This document shows positions 1 through 8,314 of a stretch of DNA of 64,000 nt, piece after piece. The position numbers and the translations under genes were made by a program. Source of the DNA: Halocynthiibacter sp049608145 (GTDB lineage Bacteria > Pseudomonadota > Alphaproteobacteria > Rhodobacterales > Rhodobacteraceae); NCBI RefSeq assembly GCF_049608145.1, contig NZ_JBMYXF010000007.1, positions 21,085 to 85,084 on the forward strand, in the 5' to 3' direction. The number at the start of each line of letters is the position of its first letter. Position 1 is the first letter of the stretch. The notes beneath the pieces are model-generated. The model was given only the letters and a program-made list of their open reading frames with translations. It did no database searches and had not been told where the DNA came from.

Positions 1-435
1 GAAAAAGCCCGGATGGAAGCAATGGGTGGCATTGCCAGACCAACCCAAATGGTGATCGATGCAATGGCCCATATGGCACGTGCAGACGGCCATGTGGATG
101 ATACAGAAGTTGCCGCTATTGCAAAGATAGCCCGCGATCTGACCGAAGATGAGTTTGATGATAGCCTGGTCAGAACGATTGTTGATCTTGCAGAAACCAA
201 CCTTGTCGAAGGTGACTTCGTTCGTTTTGGTGCTGGACTGACCACCGATCAACGTCGGGTTGTCCTCAAGTCTGTCTATCTGATTGCAATTTCTGATGGA
301 AACTTTGCTGCGGATGAGCAAAAGTTCGTCGGCATGCTTATGAATGATCTGGAAATCGATGCTGAATTGATGGATGCAATCATTGCTGAGGTGAACGATA
401 CAGTCACAGAAACAGCGCCAGAACCCACGACATAA
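1..435 (+). CDS. TerB-like protein, C-terminal part (gene cut by window start)
   Basis: The reading frame is open from base 1 (EKAR before the first ATG at 13), so the gene probably starts upstream of the window. The visible 144 residues are acidic and helical, with two similar helical blocks (AMAHMARADGHVDDTEVAAI near residues 20-40 and AISDGNFAADEQKFVGML near 100-120). This is the DG-x3-xxE pattern of the TerB/DjlA-type helical domain. Such domains are linked to tellurite resistance and membrane-associated metal or stress responses, but no specific role can be assigned here. The stop lies just before a hairpin shared with the convergent glycerate kinase gene. The family call is moderate. 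Confidence 0.6.
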   Translation, partial: EKARMEAMGGIARPTQMVIDAMAHMARADGHVDDTEVAAIAKIARDLTEDEFDDSLVRTIVDLAETNLVEGDFVRFGAGLTTDQRRVVLKSVYLIAISDGNFAADEQKFVGMLMNDLEIDAELMDAIIAEVNDTVTETAPEPTT

Positions 436-439
436 ATCC

Positions 440-466
440 AGCTGGCCGGTTCCAAACCGGTCAGCT
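440..466. terminator. Hairpin between convergent genes
   Basis: AGCTGGCCGGTT (440-451) pairs with AACCGGTCAGCT (455-466) around a 3-base loop, with one G-T pair. It fills the gap between the TerB-like stop (435) and the glycerate kinase stop (468), and can serve both strands. The T-tract is short, so this is a probable rather than textbook intrinsic terminator. Confidence 0.6.
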
Positions 467-467
467 T

Positions 468-1715
468 TCATCCAATCAGGATCGCTCTGAAATCATTCAC
501 ATTTGTCAGCGTCGGGCCGGTTACAACCTGGCCCCCCGCGGCCTCAAAAAAGCTATGGCTGTCATTGCGTTTCAAGGCGTCTTTCGCATCCATATTTGTT
601 TGCAACAACGTATCAGGATATACGACTGCCCCGGCGATCTCGGCGGCACCATCGACGCCATCTGTATCACACGCCAACAGGTGAATGCCCTTCTGACCAT
701 TCAGGGCAATTGCTGCGGCTAGCGCGAATTCAGCGTTAGGGCCACCGACACCACCTTCCCAGCCTGAAACAGTGCATTCTCCTCCAGACAACAGTAACAA
801 TGGCTGAACCCCAGTTCCGCGTATTTTCTGATGCTGAAGCACAATTTCCACCTGTCGCCGTGCTTCATCCCGGGCTTCACCTTCAATAGCGTCGCCAAGG
901 ATCTGCACCTCAACACCCAGCGACTTCGCAAAATCAGAGGCAGCCATAAGCGATTGCGAAGGGGCAGAGATAACTATATTTTCCACGTTCTTCAGCTGCT
1001 CATCATCTGGTTTTACAACACTTGATCCACGCTTCAGCACATTCATAGCCGCATCAGGCATCGTGATATTGCGACGTTTTATAATGTTCAGAGCATCCTC
1101 AGCACGGGATGTTTCAGCCACAGTAGGACCAGAGGCAATGTCACCCGGATCATCCCCAGGCACGTCCGAAATCATGAGGCACAACAGCTTTGCTGGATAT
1201 GTCGCCGCGGCAAGCTGTCCGCCTTTGATACGCGATAGATGTTTACGGATAATGTTCATCTCGCCAATCGGGGTCCCGCTTTGCAGCAACGCGCGATGTA
1301 CAGCCTGCATATCAGGCAAATTCATCCCATGTGCAGGTGCACAGAATAAAGAAGAACCACCGCCAGATATCAGGCATAACACAAGATCATTTTCATCAAG
1401 ATCCTGAACCAGGCCCAGCATTCTGGATGTGGCATCAAAGGCCGACAGATCAGGAACGGGATGGGCCGCTTCGACGATTTCTATCTTTTGTGTTGGGCGG
1501 GCGTATCCGTATCGTGTAATTACCAACCCTTCACATGGGCCCCATTGTTGTTCCACCGCCTCTGCCATACGGGCCGAAGCTTTGCCTGCACCAATCACTA
1601 TTACGCGCCCCTTCGGACGATCTGGCAGGGCCCTAGGAATGGTTTTCAGAGGATCAGCAGCCGCAACAGCAACATCAAAACACGCGCGTAAAAACTGATC
1701 CGGCTCAGAGATCAT
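468..1715 (-). CDS. Glycerate 2-kinase / MOFRL family protein
   Basis: About 415 residues, the normal length for the GckA/TtuD (GLYCTK/MOFRL) glycerate kinase family, which phosphorylates D-glycerate to 2-phosphoglycerate in the cytoplasm; many members are annotated as hydroxypyruvate reductase. Visible signatures are VIGAGKASARMAEAVE near the N-terminus, LISGGGSSLFCAP, LLLSGGECTVS and the C-terminal CDTDGVDGAAEIAGA block. The start chosen (1715) gives MISEPDQFL and overlaps the yaaA stop by one base (TGATG), which suggests translational coupling. An alternative ATG at 1745 would add ten residues and overlap yaaA by 31 bases. Family certain; substrate inferred. Confidence 0.85.
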   Translation of the reverse strand: MISEPDQFLRACFDVAVAAADPLKTIPRALPDRPKGRVIVIGAGKASARMAEAVEQQWGPCEGLVITRYGYARPTQKIEIVEAAHPVPDLSAFDATSRMLGLVQDLDENDLVLCLISGGGSSLFCAPAHGMNLPDMQAVHRALLQSGTPIGEMNIIRKHLSRIKGGQLAAATYPAKLLCLMISDVPGDDPGDIASGPTVAETSRAEDALNIIKRRNITMPDAAMNVLKRGSSVVKPDDEQLKNVENIVISAPSQSLMAASDFAKSLGVEVQILGDAIEGEARDEARRQVEIVLQHQKIRGTGVQPLLLLSGGECTVSGWEGGVGGPNAEFALAAAIALNGQKGIHLLACDTDGVDGAAEIAGAVVYPDTLLQTNMDAKDALKRNDSHSFFEAAGGQVVTGPTLTNVNDFRAILIG

Positions 1716-2482
1716 CAGGCTGATTGTGCCCGTGAAAACACCCATTTGTCATCTGATGACAGATCGGCGCGGAAACCATATCCGTCGGTATCAAACTCTT
1801 TCAGCCCTTCCGGGCGGTCCACGCGATGTTCTACCAGATAGCGTGCCATGGCCCCACGTGCGCGTTTGGCGTAGAAGCCAACCATCTTTAGTTCATTGCC
1901 TTTTTCTTCTTTGAACTCTGGTGTGATCACACGTGAATTCATGGTTTTGGCACTGGCGGCACGGAAATATTCATGAGAGGCCAGATTAATCACGGCACCA
2001 CCATCCGCAGCCTGATCAAGCGCATTGCCCAACCGTTGGCCCCAATAGGCATACAGGGTTTTGCCCTGGCTGTTCACAAGGCCCCGCCCCATTTCCAAAC
2101 GATAAGGCTGAATGCGATCCATCGGGCGCAAAGCCCCGTACAGACCCGACAGAATACGCACATGATCCTGGGCATAGGCAAGTTGATCCGCATCAAAATC
2201 CCAGGCCCGGAACCCCTGATAGGTATCACCAGTGAAAGCCAAAGCAGCCTGTTTCGAATTTGCGTCTGTAGAAGATTTCTCAAATGATTTGAAACGGTTC
2301 ACATTCAGTTGGGCCAGATCTTCACTGATCTTCATAAGATTACGCAGATCTTCCACGGACAATTTCTGTGCCAGTTGTACAAGCGTGTTTGCGTCCGCCT
2401 GAAATTCGGGCATGCTTTCGATTGTGCCCTGTGGTGCCGGTGTGAAATCAAGGCTTTTGGCGGGTGATAGAACTGCAAGCAT
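1715..2482 (-). CDS. yaaA: Peroxide stress protein YaaA (UPF0246/DUF328)
   Basis: The 255-residue protein begins MLAVLSPAKSLDF, the conserved YaaA N-terminus, and carries the family blocks LYGALRPMDRIQPYRLEMG and NLASHEYF. In E. coli YaaA lowers free intracellular iron during hydrogen peroxide stress and binds DNA. The start at 2482 has AGGGG about seven bases upstream; an upstream in-frame ATG at 2512 is possible but adds a poorly conserved extension. It lies 79 bases downstream of cobS on the same strand and is coupled to the glycerate kinase. Its link to the cob operon is probably positional only. Confidence 0.9.
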   Translation of the reverse strand: MLAVLSPAKSLDFTPAPQGTIESMPEFQADANTLVQLAQKLSVEDLRNLMKISEDLAQLNVNRFKSFEKSSTDANSKQAALAFTGDTYQGFRAWDFDADQLAYAQDHVRILSGLYGALRPMDRIQPYRLEMGRGLVNSQGKTLYAYWGQRLGNALDQAADGGAVINLASHEYFRAASAKTMNSRVITPEFKEEKGNELKMVGFYAKRARGAMARYLVEHRVDRPEGLKEFDTDGYGFRADLSSDDKWVFSRAQSA

Positions 2483-2516
2483 TTTTGGCCCCTGGATGAT
2501 GTCTAGGGTCATTTCT

Positions 2517-2548
2517 AAGCGCTCACCCGTGCAATGCAAGGGGCGCTT
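2517..2548 (-). terminator. Possible hairpin after the cob operon
   Basis: AAGCGC (2517-2522) pairs with GCGCTT (2543-2548), with an inner CCC/GGG pairing, between the cobS stop and the yaaA start. There is no clear U-tract on the minus strand, so it may only attenuate or stabilise the operon 3' end. Confidence 0.35.
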
Positions 2549-2561
2549 TCTGACAGATGCG

Positions 2562-3320
2562 TTACAGGCAGAAAATCAAGATCGCAGCAAGGCAGGAGAA
2601 TTGCTGTATCGCCCCCAGAACATCGCCTGTATATCCCCCGATTTTCTGGTTCGAAAAGCGCAACAGCCCCAGCCCACAAGCAAGGGAAACGACAAACGCC
2701 CCAAGGCTGATCCACAGGCCAAAACTGACAATTGCAGGCAAAAGACCAATCGCAACGGTCAACGCCACGACATAAAATCCGTCCTGACCAAGCCGTTTCT
2801 GCACGTCCTGGCCCGCCCCTGTACGGCGCACGTATTCGCCGCGATCCATAGCAAAAACCACGGCTGTGCGTGACAACATATGCGCCGTAAAAAGGGAAAC
2901 AGCGGCTTGTGAAACCGGCATAGACATCAGCGCAACCACGTTCATCAACACCAGAAAAATCAAGGCCAGCGCGCCGTAACTTCCCAGACGGCTGTCTCGC
3001 ATGATTTCAAGTCGGCGTTCAGTCGTATGCCCCCCCCAGAACCCATCCACCATATCTGCGAACCCGTCTTCATGCAGCGCACCTGTGATCAAGGTCGCAA
3101 TGATCAGAGCCAAGACAACGGCAATTGATCCGGCCCAAAAAGCAGATGCAATCCAGAGAGTTAGTGCAGCAATCCCACCAACCAACAGGCCGGTCAGCGG
3201 ATAATATCGGATGGAACGCGCCATGCGGGCGGGATCGTATGGGGCACCTGCGGGCACTGGCAGACGCGTCATAAACTGCACTGCAAGGCGTAGGGTTTCG
3301 ATCTCCTCCCGCAGGGCCAT
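2562..3320 (-). CDS. cobS: Adenosylcobinamide-GDP ribazoletransferase (CobS; CobV in Pseudomonas naming)
   Basis: A 252-residue integral membrane protein. It joins adenosylcobinamide-GDP with alpha-ribazole (or its 5'-phosphate) to make adenosylcobalamin (phosphate), the last step of nucleotide-loop assembly. The acidic metal/substrate motif GALHEDGFADMVDGFWGG is at residues 80-97 between hydrophobic helices, with further membrane segments to the C-terminus. The chosen ATG (3320) lies one base after the cobT stop; an in-frame start 36 bases upstream would overlap cobT. It is the last gene of the cob operon. The name is independent of the cobaltochelatase subunit also called CobS, which is not in this window. 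Confidence 0.92.
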   Translation of the reverse strand: MALREEIETLRLAVQFMTRLPVPAGAPYDPARMARSIRYYPLTGLLVGGIAALTLWIASAFWAGSIAVVLALIIATLITGALHEDGFADMVDGFWGGHTTERRLEIMRDSRLGSYGALALIFLVLMNVVALMSMPVSQAAVSLFTAHMLSRTAVVFAMDRGEYVRRTGAGQDVQKRLGQDGFYVVALTVAIGLLPAIVSFGLWISLGAFVVSLACGLGLLRFSNQKIGGYTGDVLGAIQQFSCLAAILIFCL

Positions 3321-3321
3321 A

Positions 3322-4335
3322 TCAGGCGTCTTTCCCACTGATGCCAGCGTCTGCAAAGGTCGCCATATTGTTCAGCATATCTGCGGCGGCACGTACCAGC
3401 GGCCAGACCAAAAGCGCACCGGTGCCTTCCCCCAGACGCAGGCCCAGATTCAATACGGGTTTAGCATCCAGATGTGTCAAAGTCGCAATATGCCCGGCTT
3501 CTTCAGACAGATGTGCAAATACCATTGCTGGACGGATATGGGGGGCATTCGTGAGGGCAACCAGCGCGGCAGAGGTTGCGATAAACCCGTCCACAAGAAC
3601 AACTTTTCGCATTTCAGCCGCTTTGATCATAGCACCCGCCATCATCAGAATTTCAAAGCCACCGTATTGTGCCAGAACTTCATCCGTGGTCAGATTCGAC
3701 GTACGCGCAGCGGCCTTTTCAAGGATCGCCAATTTGCGGGCCACGCCATCATCATCAAGGCCAGTCCCACGCCCTGTCAAGGTTGCCAGATCAAGACCGG
3801 TCAACTTGTGAATCAACATGGTCGCAGTGGCGGTGTTGCCGATACCCATCTCCCCAAAGCTCATGGCATCTGCACCACATTCCGCGGCGATATCTGCGCC
3901 CGCTCGCATGGTTTTCACCATAGTATCCGCTGCCATGGCAGGGCCAGAAAGATAGCTGTCAGTGCCAGCGCCCATGCGTCTGGAAACAAGATCCGGCGCG
4001 TCAATCGGATCACCAGCAACGCCTGCGTCAACGACAGTCACGGGGACATCCAACCGGTTGGCAAAGACGTTCGCAGCGGCACCATTGCCTAAGAAATTCA
4101 ACACCATCTGCTGGGTTACGGCCTGAGGAAACGCGGAAACACCTTCATTCGCAATACCATGGTCCGCCGCAAAAATGACGTGGTGACATGTGTCCAGCTT
4201 GGGGGCGAGTGTCCCCTTCAATGCCGCGATTTGCGCCGCAAGTTCTTCGATCCGGCCAAGGGATCCCGGCGGTTTGGTTTTCATGTCAATCGCGGTCTGA
4301 ATTTCAGTGGCGAATTCTGCAGATACTTCCAGCAT
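3322..4335 (-). CDS. cobT: Nicotinate-nucleotide--dimethylbenzimidazole phosphoribosyltransferase (CobT; CobU in Pseudomonas naming)
   Basis: The 337-residue enzyme makes alpha-ribazole phosphate from nicotinate mononucleotide and dimethylbenzimidazole, activating the lower ligand of B12. The family motif KPPGSLGRIE is at residues 21-30 and the C-terminal LRLGEGTGA carries the likely catalytic Glu303. Start 4335 (MLEVSAEF) has a purine-rich GGGAG ribosome site nine bases upstream and sits 13 bases after cobF. An upstream ATG at 4362 would overlap cobF by 14 bases. It is paired with cobS, as expected for nucleotide-loop assembly. Confidence 0.93.
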   Translation of the reverse strand: MLEVSAEFATEIQTAIDMKTKPPGSLGRIEELAAQIAALKGTLAPKLDTCHHVIFAADHGIANEGVSAFPQAVTQQMVLNFLGNGAAANVFANRLDVPVTVVDAGVAGDPIDAPDLVSRRMGAGTDSYLSGPAMAADTMVKTMRAGADIAAECGADAMSFGEMGIGNTATATMLIHKLTGLDLATLTGRGTGLDDDGVARKLAILEKAAARTSNLTTDEVLAQYGGFEILMMAGAMIKAAEMRKVVLVDGFIATSAALVALTNAPHIRPAMVFAHLSEEAGHIATLTHLDAKPVLNLGLRLGEGTGALLVWPLVRAAADMLNNMATFADAGISGKDA

Positions 4336-4348
4336 GGTCTCTTCTCCC

Positions 4349-5095
4349 TCATCCACGCTCAAGGATATAAATATCCATGATCCAACCGTGGTCGTCTTTG
4401 GCGCGTTGCCGTGTTTCGATGATTTTCTGTGATACGTCAGTCAGTTGACCGGAAATCGTAACTTCGTTGGGCATGCCAACAAAACCGCCCCACCAGATAT
4501 GAATGCCCGTGGGATCAAGCGTCTGAAAGGCACAGTCTCCGTCCAGCATGATCACCAGCCGATCTGCCCCTGAAGGCCAGCCATGATCGCGCAGTTGTCG
4601 ACCTGTGGTGACCTGAAAAGCGCCCCCCAAAGCATTCAACGGGATCTGATGCGCCGCCGTTAGACCTTGCATCGATGTAATGCCCGGCACCACATTCAGC
4701 TGGATTTCGACCCGCTTTGAAACCCGGTCGGCAATGCGCAAAGTACTGTCGTAAAGCGAAGGGTCCCCCCAAACCAAAAGCGCGATATCACGGGCATCTG
4801 TTCGGGCCGTAATTTCCGCCAGCCAGCAATCCGCAATCGCATCATGCCAGTGGTTCACACGTTCAATATAGTCTGTGATCGCAGGATCACGCACCGGCAA
4901 AGCAAATTCCGCGATCTCAACACTATGGGTCAGCACATCCTTGCAGATGCTCTGACGCAATTGTGCAAGATCTGCTTTGTCATCCCCCTTATGCGGGATC
5001 AGGATCAGATCCGCAGCATTCAGCGCCTTGATCGCCTGCAGCGTCAAGTGATCCGGGTTGCCCGTGCCAATGCCAATCAGATGCAAAGTGATCAT
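4349..5095 (-). CDS. cobF: Precorrin-6A synthase (deacetylating) CobF
   Basis: The 248-residue SAM-dependent corrin methyltransferase begins ITLHLIGIGTGNPDHLTLQAI and has the VVPGITSMQGL loop. CobF methylates C1 of the macrocycle and removes the C20 carbon as acetate, a reaction restricted to the aerobic, late-cobalt-insertion pathway. Together with CobG and CobN it marks this operon as aerobic-type. It overlaps the cobA stop by four bases (5092-5095, ATGA type), indicating coupled translation. Rhodobacter capsulatus is reported to lack cobF, so this window differs from that model. Confidence 0.92.
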   Translation of the reverse strand: MITLHLIGIGTGNPDHLTLQAIKALNAADLILIPHKGDDKADLAQLRQSICKDVLTHSVEIAEFALPVRDPAITDYIERVNHWHDAIADCWLAEITARTDARDIALLVWGDPSLYDSTLRIADRVSKRVEIQLNVVPGITSMQGLTAAHQIPLNALGGAFQVTTGRQLRDHGWPSGADRLVIMLDGDCAFQTLDPTGIHIWWGGFVGMPNEVTISGQLTDVSQKIIETRQRAKDDHGWIMDIYILERG

Positions 5096-5814
5096 AGATC
5101 AGCCCCATAAAGTGGCCCGATCAAGATTATCGCCGGTCCGTCGACTTTGCTGTCAGACAGTTCTTTCGCAAGTGCCGCGACATTGGACCGGATCAGGTTT
5201 TGATTGGGATGAGATACATTTTCGGCCAGAAGCGCGGGGGTGTCACCGGGCATTCCTGCGTCGATCAGCTTTTCAGCAAGTCCGGGAAACGTGCGTTTCC
5301 CCATAAAGATCGCAGTGGTCGCATCCGGATCGGCAAGGGCAACCAGGTTGATGTCTTCCGGCAACTCACCTGTCAGGGCATGCCCCGTGACAAACTGCAC
5401 GCGACGTGATTTTTCGCGCCGAGTCATCGGAATTTTCGCCGCAGCCGCCGCAGCCATTGCCGACGTCACACCCGGAACAACTTCGTAGTCGAACCCTTCG
5501 GCAGTGAGGGCAACGATTTCTTCTTCGAGACGGCCAAACATGCCGCTGTCACCGGATTTCAAGCGCACGACTTTCTGACCGGTCCGGGCATAATCCACCA
5601 AAAGGCGACTGATATGATCCTGACGGGGGGATGCCCGCCCAGCCCGTTTTCCGACGGAAATCAGGTCAGCGTCTGTCTTCACATGTTCAAGGATCGGCCC
5701 CGAAGACAGATCATCATACAACACAACGTCCGCATCCTGCAGCCGCTTGACGGCACGCACTGTCAGAAGCTCGGGATCACCCGGTCCAGAGGAAACAAAA
5801 CTGACGAAACCCAT
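5092..5814 (-). CDS. cobA: Uroporphyrinogen-III C-methyltransferase (SUMT)
   Basis: The 240-residue enzyme transfers two methyl groups from SAM to uroporphyrinogen III, giving precorrin-2, the branch point from heme to corrin. Signatures are SSGPGDPELLTVRA at the N-terminus, VVRLKSGDSGMFGRLEEE near residues 75-95 and VVPGVTSAMAAAAAAKIPM. It lacks the CysG dehydrogenase/ferrochelatase half, so it is dedicated to precorrin-2 supply. It overlaps cobB by one base and cobF by four bases. Confidence 0.94.
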   Translation of the reverse strand: MGFVSFVSSGPGDPELLTVRAVKRLQDADVVLYDDLSSGPILEHVKTDADLISVGKRAGRASPRQDHISRLLVDYARTGQKVVRLKSGDSGMFGRLEEEIVALTAEGFDYEVVPGVTSAMAAAAAAKIPMTRREKSRRVQFVTGHALTGELPEDINLVALADPDATTAIFMGKRTFPGLAEKLIDAGMPGDTPALLAENVSHPNQNLIRSNVAALAKELSDSKVDGPAIILIGPLYGADL

Positions 5815-7124
5815 TATGAGACCTCCGAAATCAAGTGGAAGAATGTGCCCGTGGCCAGCCCGCGTTTGGACCCGGTTTCAGGCACTTCGGCACCGGTTGC
5901 GTCTTTGACAACAGCCAGTGGCGCGTCGGGCTGATCAAGGATGGTGGAATAGTGGAATTCATGCCCAGCCAATTCTCGCCCTGCCTCAAAAGCGCCTGTG
6001 GCCAATTGCAACGTCGCACGGCGATAGCCAAGATGCATTTTGCGTTTCTCATACGATGTGACAAGACCCAACAGGCCCAACATTTCGTGCGAGGTGCCTT
6101 CTTTATCAATCAGTTGCGCACCCATTGCCATATAGCCACCGCATTCGCCGTGCACAGGTTTTGTTTCCGCAAAAGCACGCATCTGCGTCTTGAAATTCGC
6201 AGCGCCGGCAAGTTTTCCTGCATGCAGTTCCGGATACCCACCAGGCAACCAGGCCAAATCCGCATCCATCGCGGGGCCTTCATTTTTCAGGGGTGAAAAC
6301 AGGGAAACCTGCGCGCCCTGCTGGCGCCAGCCATCCAAAAGATGCGGGTAAACAAAGGAAAACGCTTCGTCCCGGGCCAGCGCGATATGCTGCGCGGGGG
6401 GCTTGATCACATGTGTGCCGCCTTCAGGCAATGTGGTTTCGCCAGCCGCCGCCTGCAGAGATTCGAGATCAATATGTTCCCGGATAAACACAGCCAAATC
6501 TTCGAGGATCTTATGCAGGGTTTCCTGTTCTTCGGCCTGCACAAGGCCAAGATGGCGTTCGGGCAATTCAACCGCACCTTTGCGTGGCAAAGCACCGAAC
6601 ACTTTGATCCCGGCGGCTTCCATGCCAACACGGATCAGACGTTCATGACGTGGGCTTGCGACCTGATTCAGGATGACACCCGCAAAGGGCATATCCGGGC
6701 GCATGGCGCGGAACCCCATGGCGGTGGCGGCAGCAGATTGCGCCTGACCGGACACATTAATGACCAGCACAACAGGCCAACCATTACGCGCCGCAATATC
6801 GGCACTGGCCCCGTTGCCAGATGCACCATCCGTGGCAACGCCATCATACAAGCCCATAGACCCTTCGGCGATCATCAGATCAGCGCCTTCACCGCGCGTC
6901 ACATGATGGTTCAACATCGCATCCGGCATCGACCAACTATCAAGGTTAAAGCTTGGTAAACCTGTGGCGGCGGTATGAAACGCCGGATCAATGTAATCCG
7001 GCCCACATTTATAGGGCTGCACTTTCACGCCTTGCTGACGCAGCGCATAAAGCAGACCAAGGGTCAGGGTGGTTTTTCCAGTGCCCGACGCAGGGGCAGA
7101 GATCAGAAGGCCTTTGGGCAACAT
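5814..7124 (-). CDS. cobB: Cobyrinate (hydrogenobyrinate) a,c-diamide synthase
   Basis: The 436-residue ATP- and glutamine-dependent enzyme amidates the a and c side chains of hydrogenobyrinic acid before cobalt insertion. The N-terminal P-loop is SAPASGTGKTTLTLGL (about residues 9-24). The C-terminal class-I-like glutaminase domain has the nucleophile Cys in VHGECGGYMAMG (near residue 326) and HEFHYS near the end. There is a three-base gap after cobM and a one-base overlap with cobA. In the aerobic pathway its product is the substrate of CobN-CobS-CobT. Confidence 0.93.
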   Translation of the reverse strand: MLPKGLLISAPASGTGKTTLTLGLLYALRQQGVKVQPYKCGPDYIDPAFHTAATGLPSFNLDSWSMPDAMLNHHVTRGEGADLMIAEGSMGLYDGVATDGASGNGASADIAARNGWPVVLVINVSGQAQSAAATAMGFRAMRPDMPFAGVILNQVASPRHERLIRVGMEAAGIKVFGALPRKGAVELPERHLGLVQAEEQETLHKILEDLAVFIREHIDLESLQAAAGETTLPEGGTHVIKPPAQHIALARDEAFSFVYPHLLDGWRQQGAQVSLFSPLKNEGPAMDADLAWLPGGYPELHAGKLAGAANFKTQMRAFAETKPVHGECGGYMAMGAQLIDKEGTSHEMLGLLGLVTSYEKRKMHLGYRRATLQLATGAFEAGRELAGHEFHYSTILDQPDAPLAVVKDATGAEVPETGSKRGLATGTFFHLISEVS

Positions 7125-7127
7125 GGT

Positions 7128-7913
7128 TTAGTCCTTTGTCTCAGGGAAACGGGGTTCAGTGCCACGGGGGCGGAAACGGCGGTCATAATCATCAGCATAA
7201 AGGCGACTTTCGGTGAAGTCATCCGCCCCAAGGGAACGACCAACCATGATCAGGGCGGTGCGTGTGACCTCGGCGGGCATCAGACCTTCGATTGTTTCAA
7301 GCGTGCCTTGGATGATTTTCTGATCCGGCCAGCTGGCGCGCCAAACAACGGCGACCGGGCAATCCGCACCATAATGCGGCGTCAGTTCGCGTACCACCTG
7401 ATCCAGAACATGAATCGACAAGTGAATACACAGGGTTGCGCCGGTACGACCGAAGTTTTCAAGCGCTTCGCTTTCTGGCATAGAGGTCGCACGACCAGAC
7501 GTTCGCGTCAGCACAACCGATTGCACCAGTTCCGGCAGCGTCAGTTCGGCACCAAGCGCGGCAGCAGCAGCCGTGAAAGATGGCACGCCCGGCGTCACGC
7601 TGAACGGGATATTTTCGGCTTTCAGGCGGCGCAGCTGTTCCCCCATGGCAGACCAGACGGACAGATCGCCCGAATGCAGACGCGCCACATCATGGCCTTT
7701 CGCATGGGCCTCTTTGATATGCTCGATGATCTTATCCAGATCAATTGGGGCAGTGTTGATCAGTTCCACGCCTTCGGGGCAATGGCTAAGAATTTCATCC
7801 GGGATCAGCGATCCCGCATAAAGGCAGGTCTGACAAGACGCCAGAATATCACGCCCCCGTAGGGTCAGCAGATCAGCGGCACCAGGGCCTGCGCCAATAA
7901 AGTGAACGGTCAT
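7128..7913 (-). CDS. cobM: Precorrin-4 C(11)-methyltransferase
   Basis: The 261-residue corrin methylase starts MTVHFIGAGPGAADLLTLRG and contains RLHSGDLSVWSAMGEQ and VTPGVPSFTAAAAALG, typical of CobM/CbiF, which methylates C11 of precorrin-4 to form precorrin-5. Its start codon overlaps the cobE stop by four bases. The C-terminal tail after LGADDFTESRLY is somewhat extended (ending RPRGTEPRFPETKD), which is common in this family. Confidence 0.94.
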   Translation of the reverse strand: MTVHFIGAGPGAADLLTLRGRDILASCQTCLYAGSLIPDEILSHCPEGVELINTAPIDLDKIIEHIKEAHAKGHDVARLHSGDLSVWSAMGEQLRRLKAENIPFSVTPGVPSFTAAAAALGAELTLPELVQSVVLTRTSGRATSMPESEALENFGRTGATLCIHLSIHVLDQVVRELTPHYGADCPVAVVWRASWPDQKIIQGTLETIEGLMPAEVTRTALIMVGRSLGADDFTESRLYADDYDRRFRPRGTEPRFPETKD

Positions 7914-8314
7914 GTATTTTTCTCTCGTGGGGCCAGAGCCAACGCGGCGGTGGCCGTGGATTGTGTGGCGTTGTCGGTGGAAAGCTGTCGTTCCGCATGC
8001 AGCGTTGCGTCTTCAAATGCCGCCAATGCGACAGCTTCTGCGACGGAACCCGTTCCAAACAGCGCCTGAATGCGCGCCGATTGGGTTGGGGTCGTGATGC
8101 CGCGAATATCATCAGGGGTGACAGTACGAATACGGGCGTCTAAATTTTCTGCCAGACGCATGAAGGGTGGGTATTTGGCCTTGGCCACCAGTGTGACAAT
8201 CACATCGGGTGAAACCCCGTTAACATCGCAAAGGCCGCGCGCCGCAGTTTCCAGCGCGCTGTAAGTCGCATCGGATTTAAAGCCCATGCCAAGAATGGTG
8301 ATCTGGTCGCTCAT
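7910..8314 (-). CDS. cobE: CobE (CbiG C-terminal-like) cobalamin biosynthesis protein
   Basis: A small 134-residue protein of the CobE/CbiG C-terminal family, with GMGFKSDATYSALETAA near the start and a GSVAEAVALAA block. CobE is required in aerobic cobalamin synthesis, but its chemical step is not established; it resembles the half of CbiG without the delta-lactone-opening domain. The start at 8314 (MSDQITILG) overlaps the cobL stop by four bases; an upstream ATG at 8329 is less likely. It is coupled at both ends (cobL and cobM). Confidence 0.85.
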   Translation of the reverse strand: MSDQITILGMGFKSDATYSALETAARGLCDVNGVSPDVIVTLVAKAKYPPFMRLAENLDARIRTVTPDDIRGITTPTQSARIQALFGTGSVAEAVALAAFEDATLHAERQLSTDNATQSTATAALALAPREKNT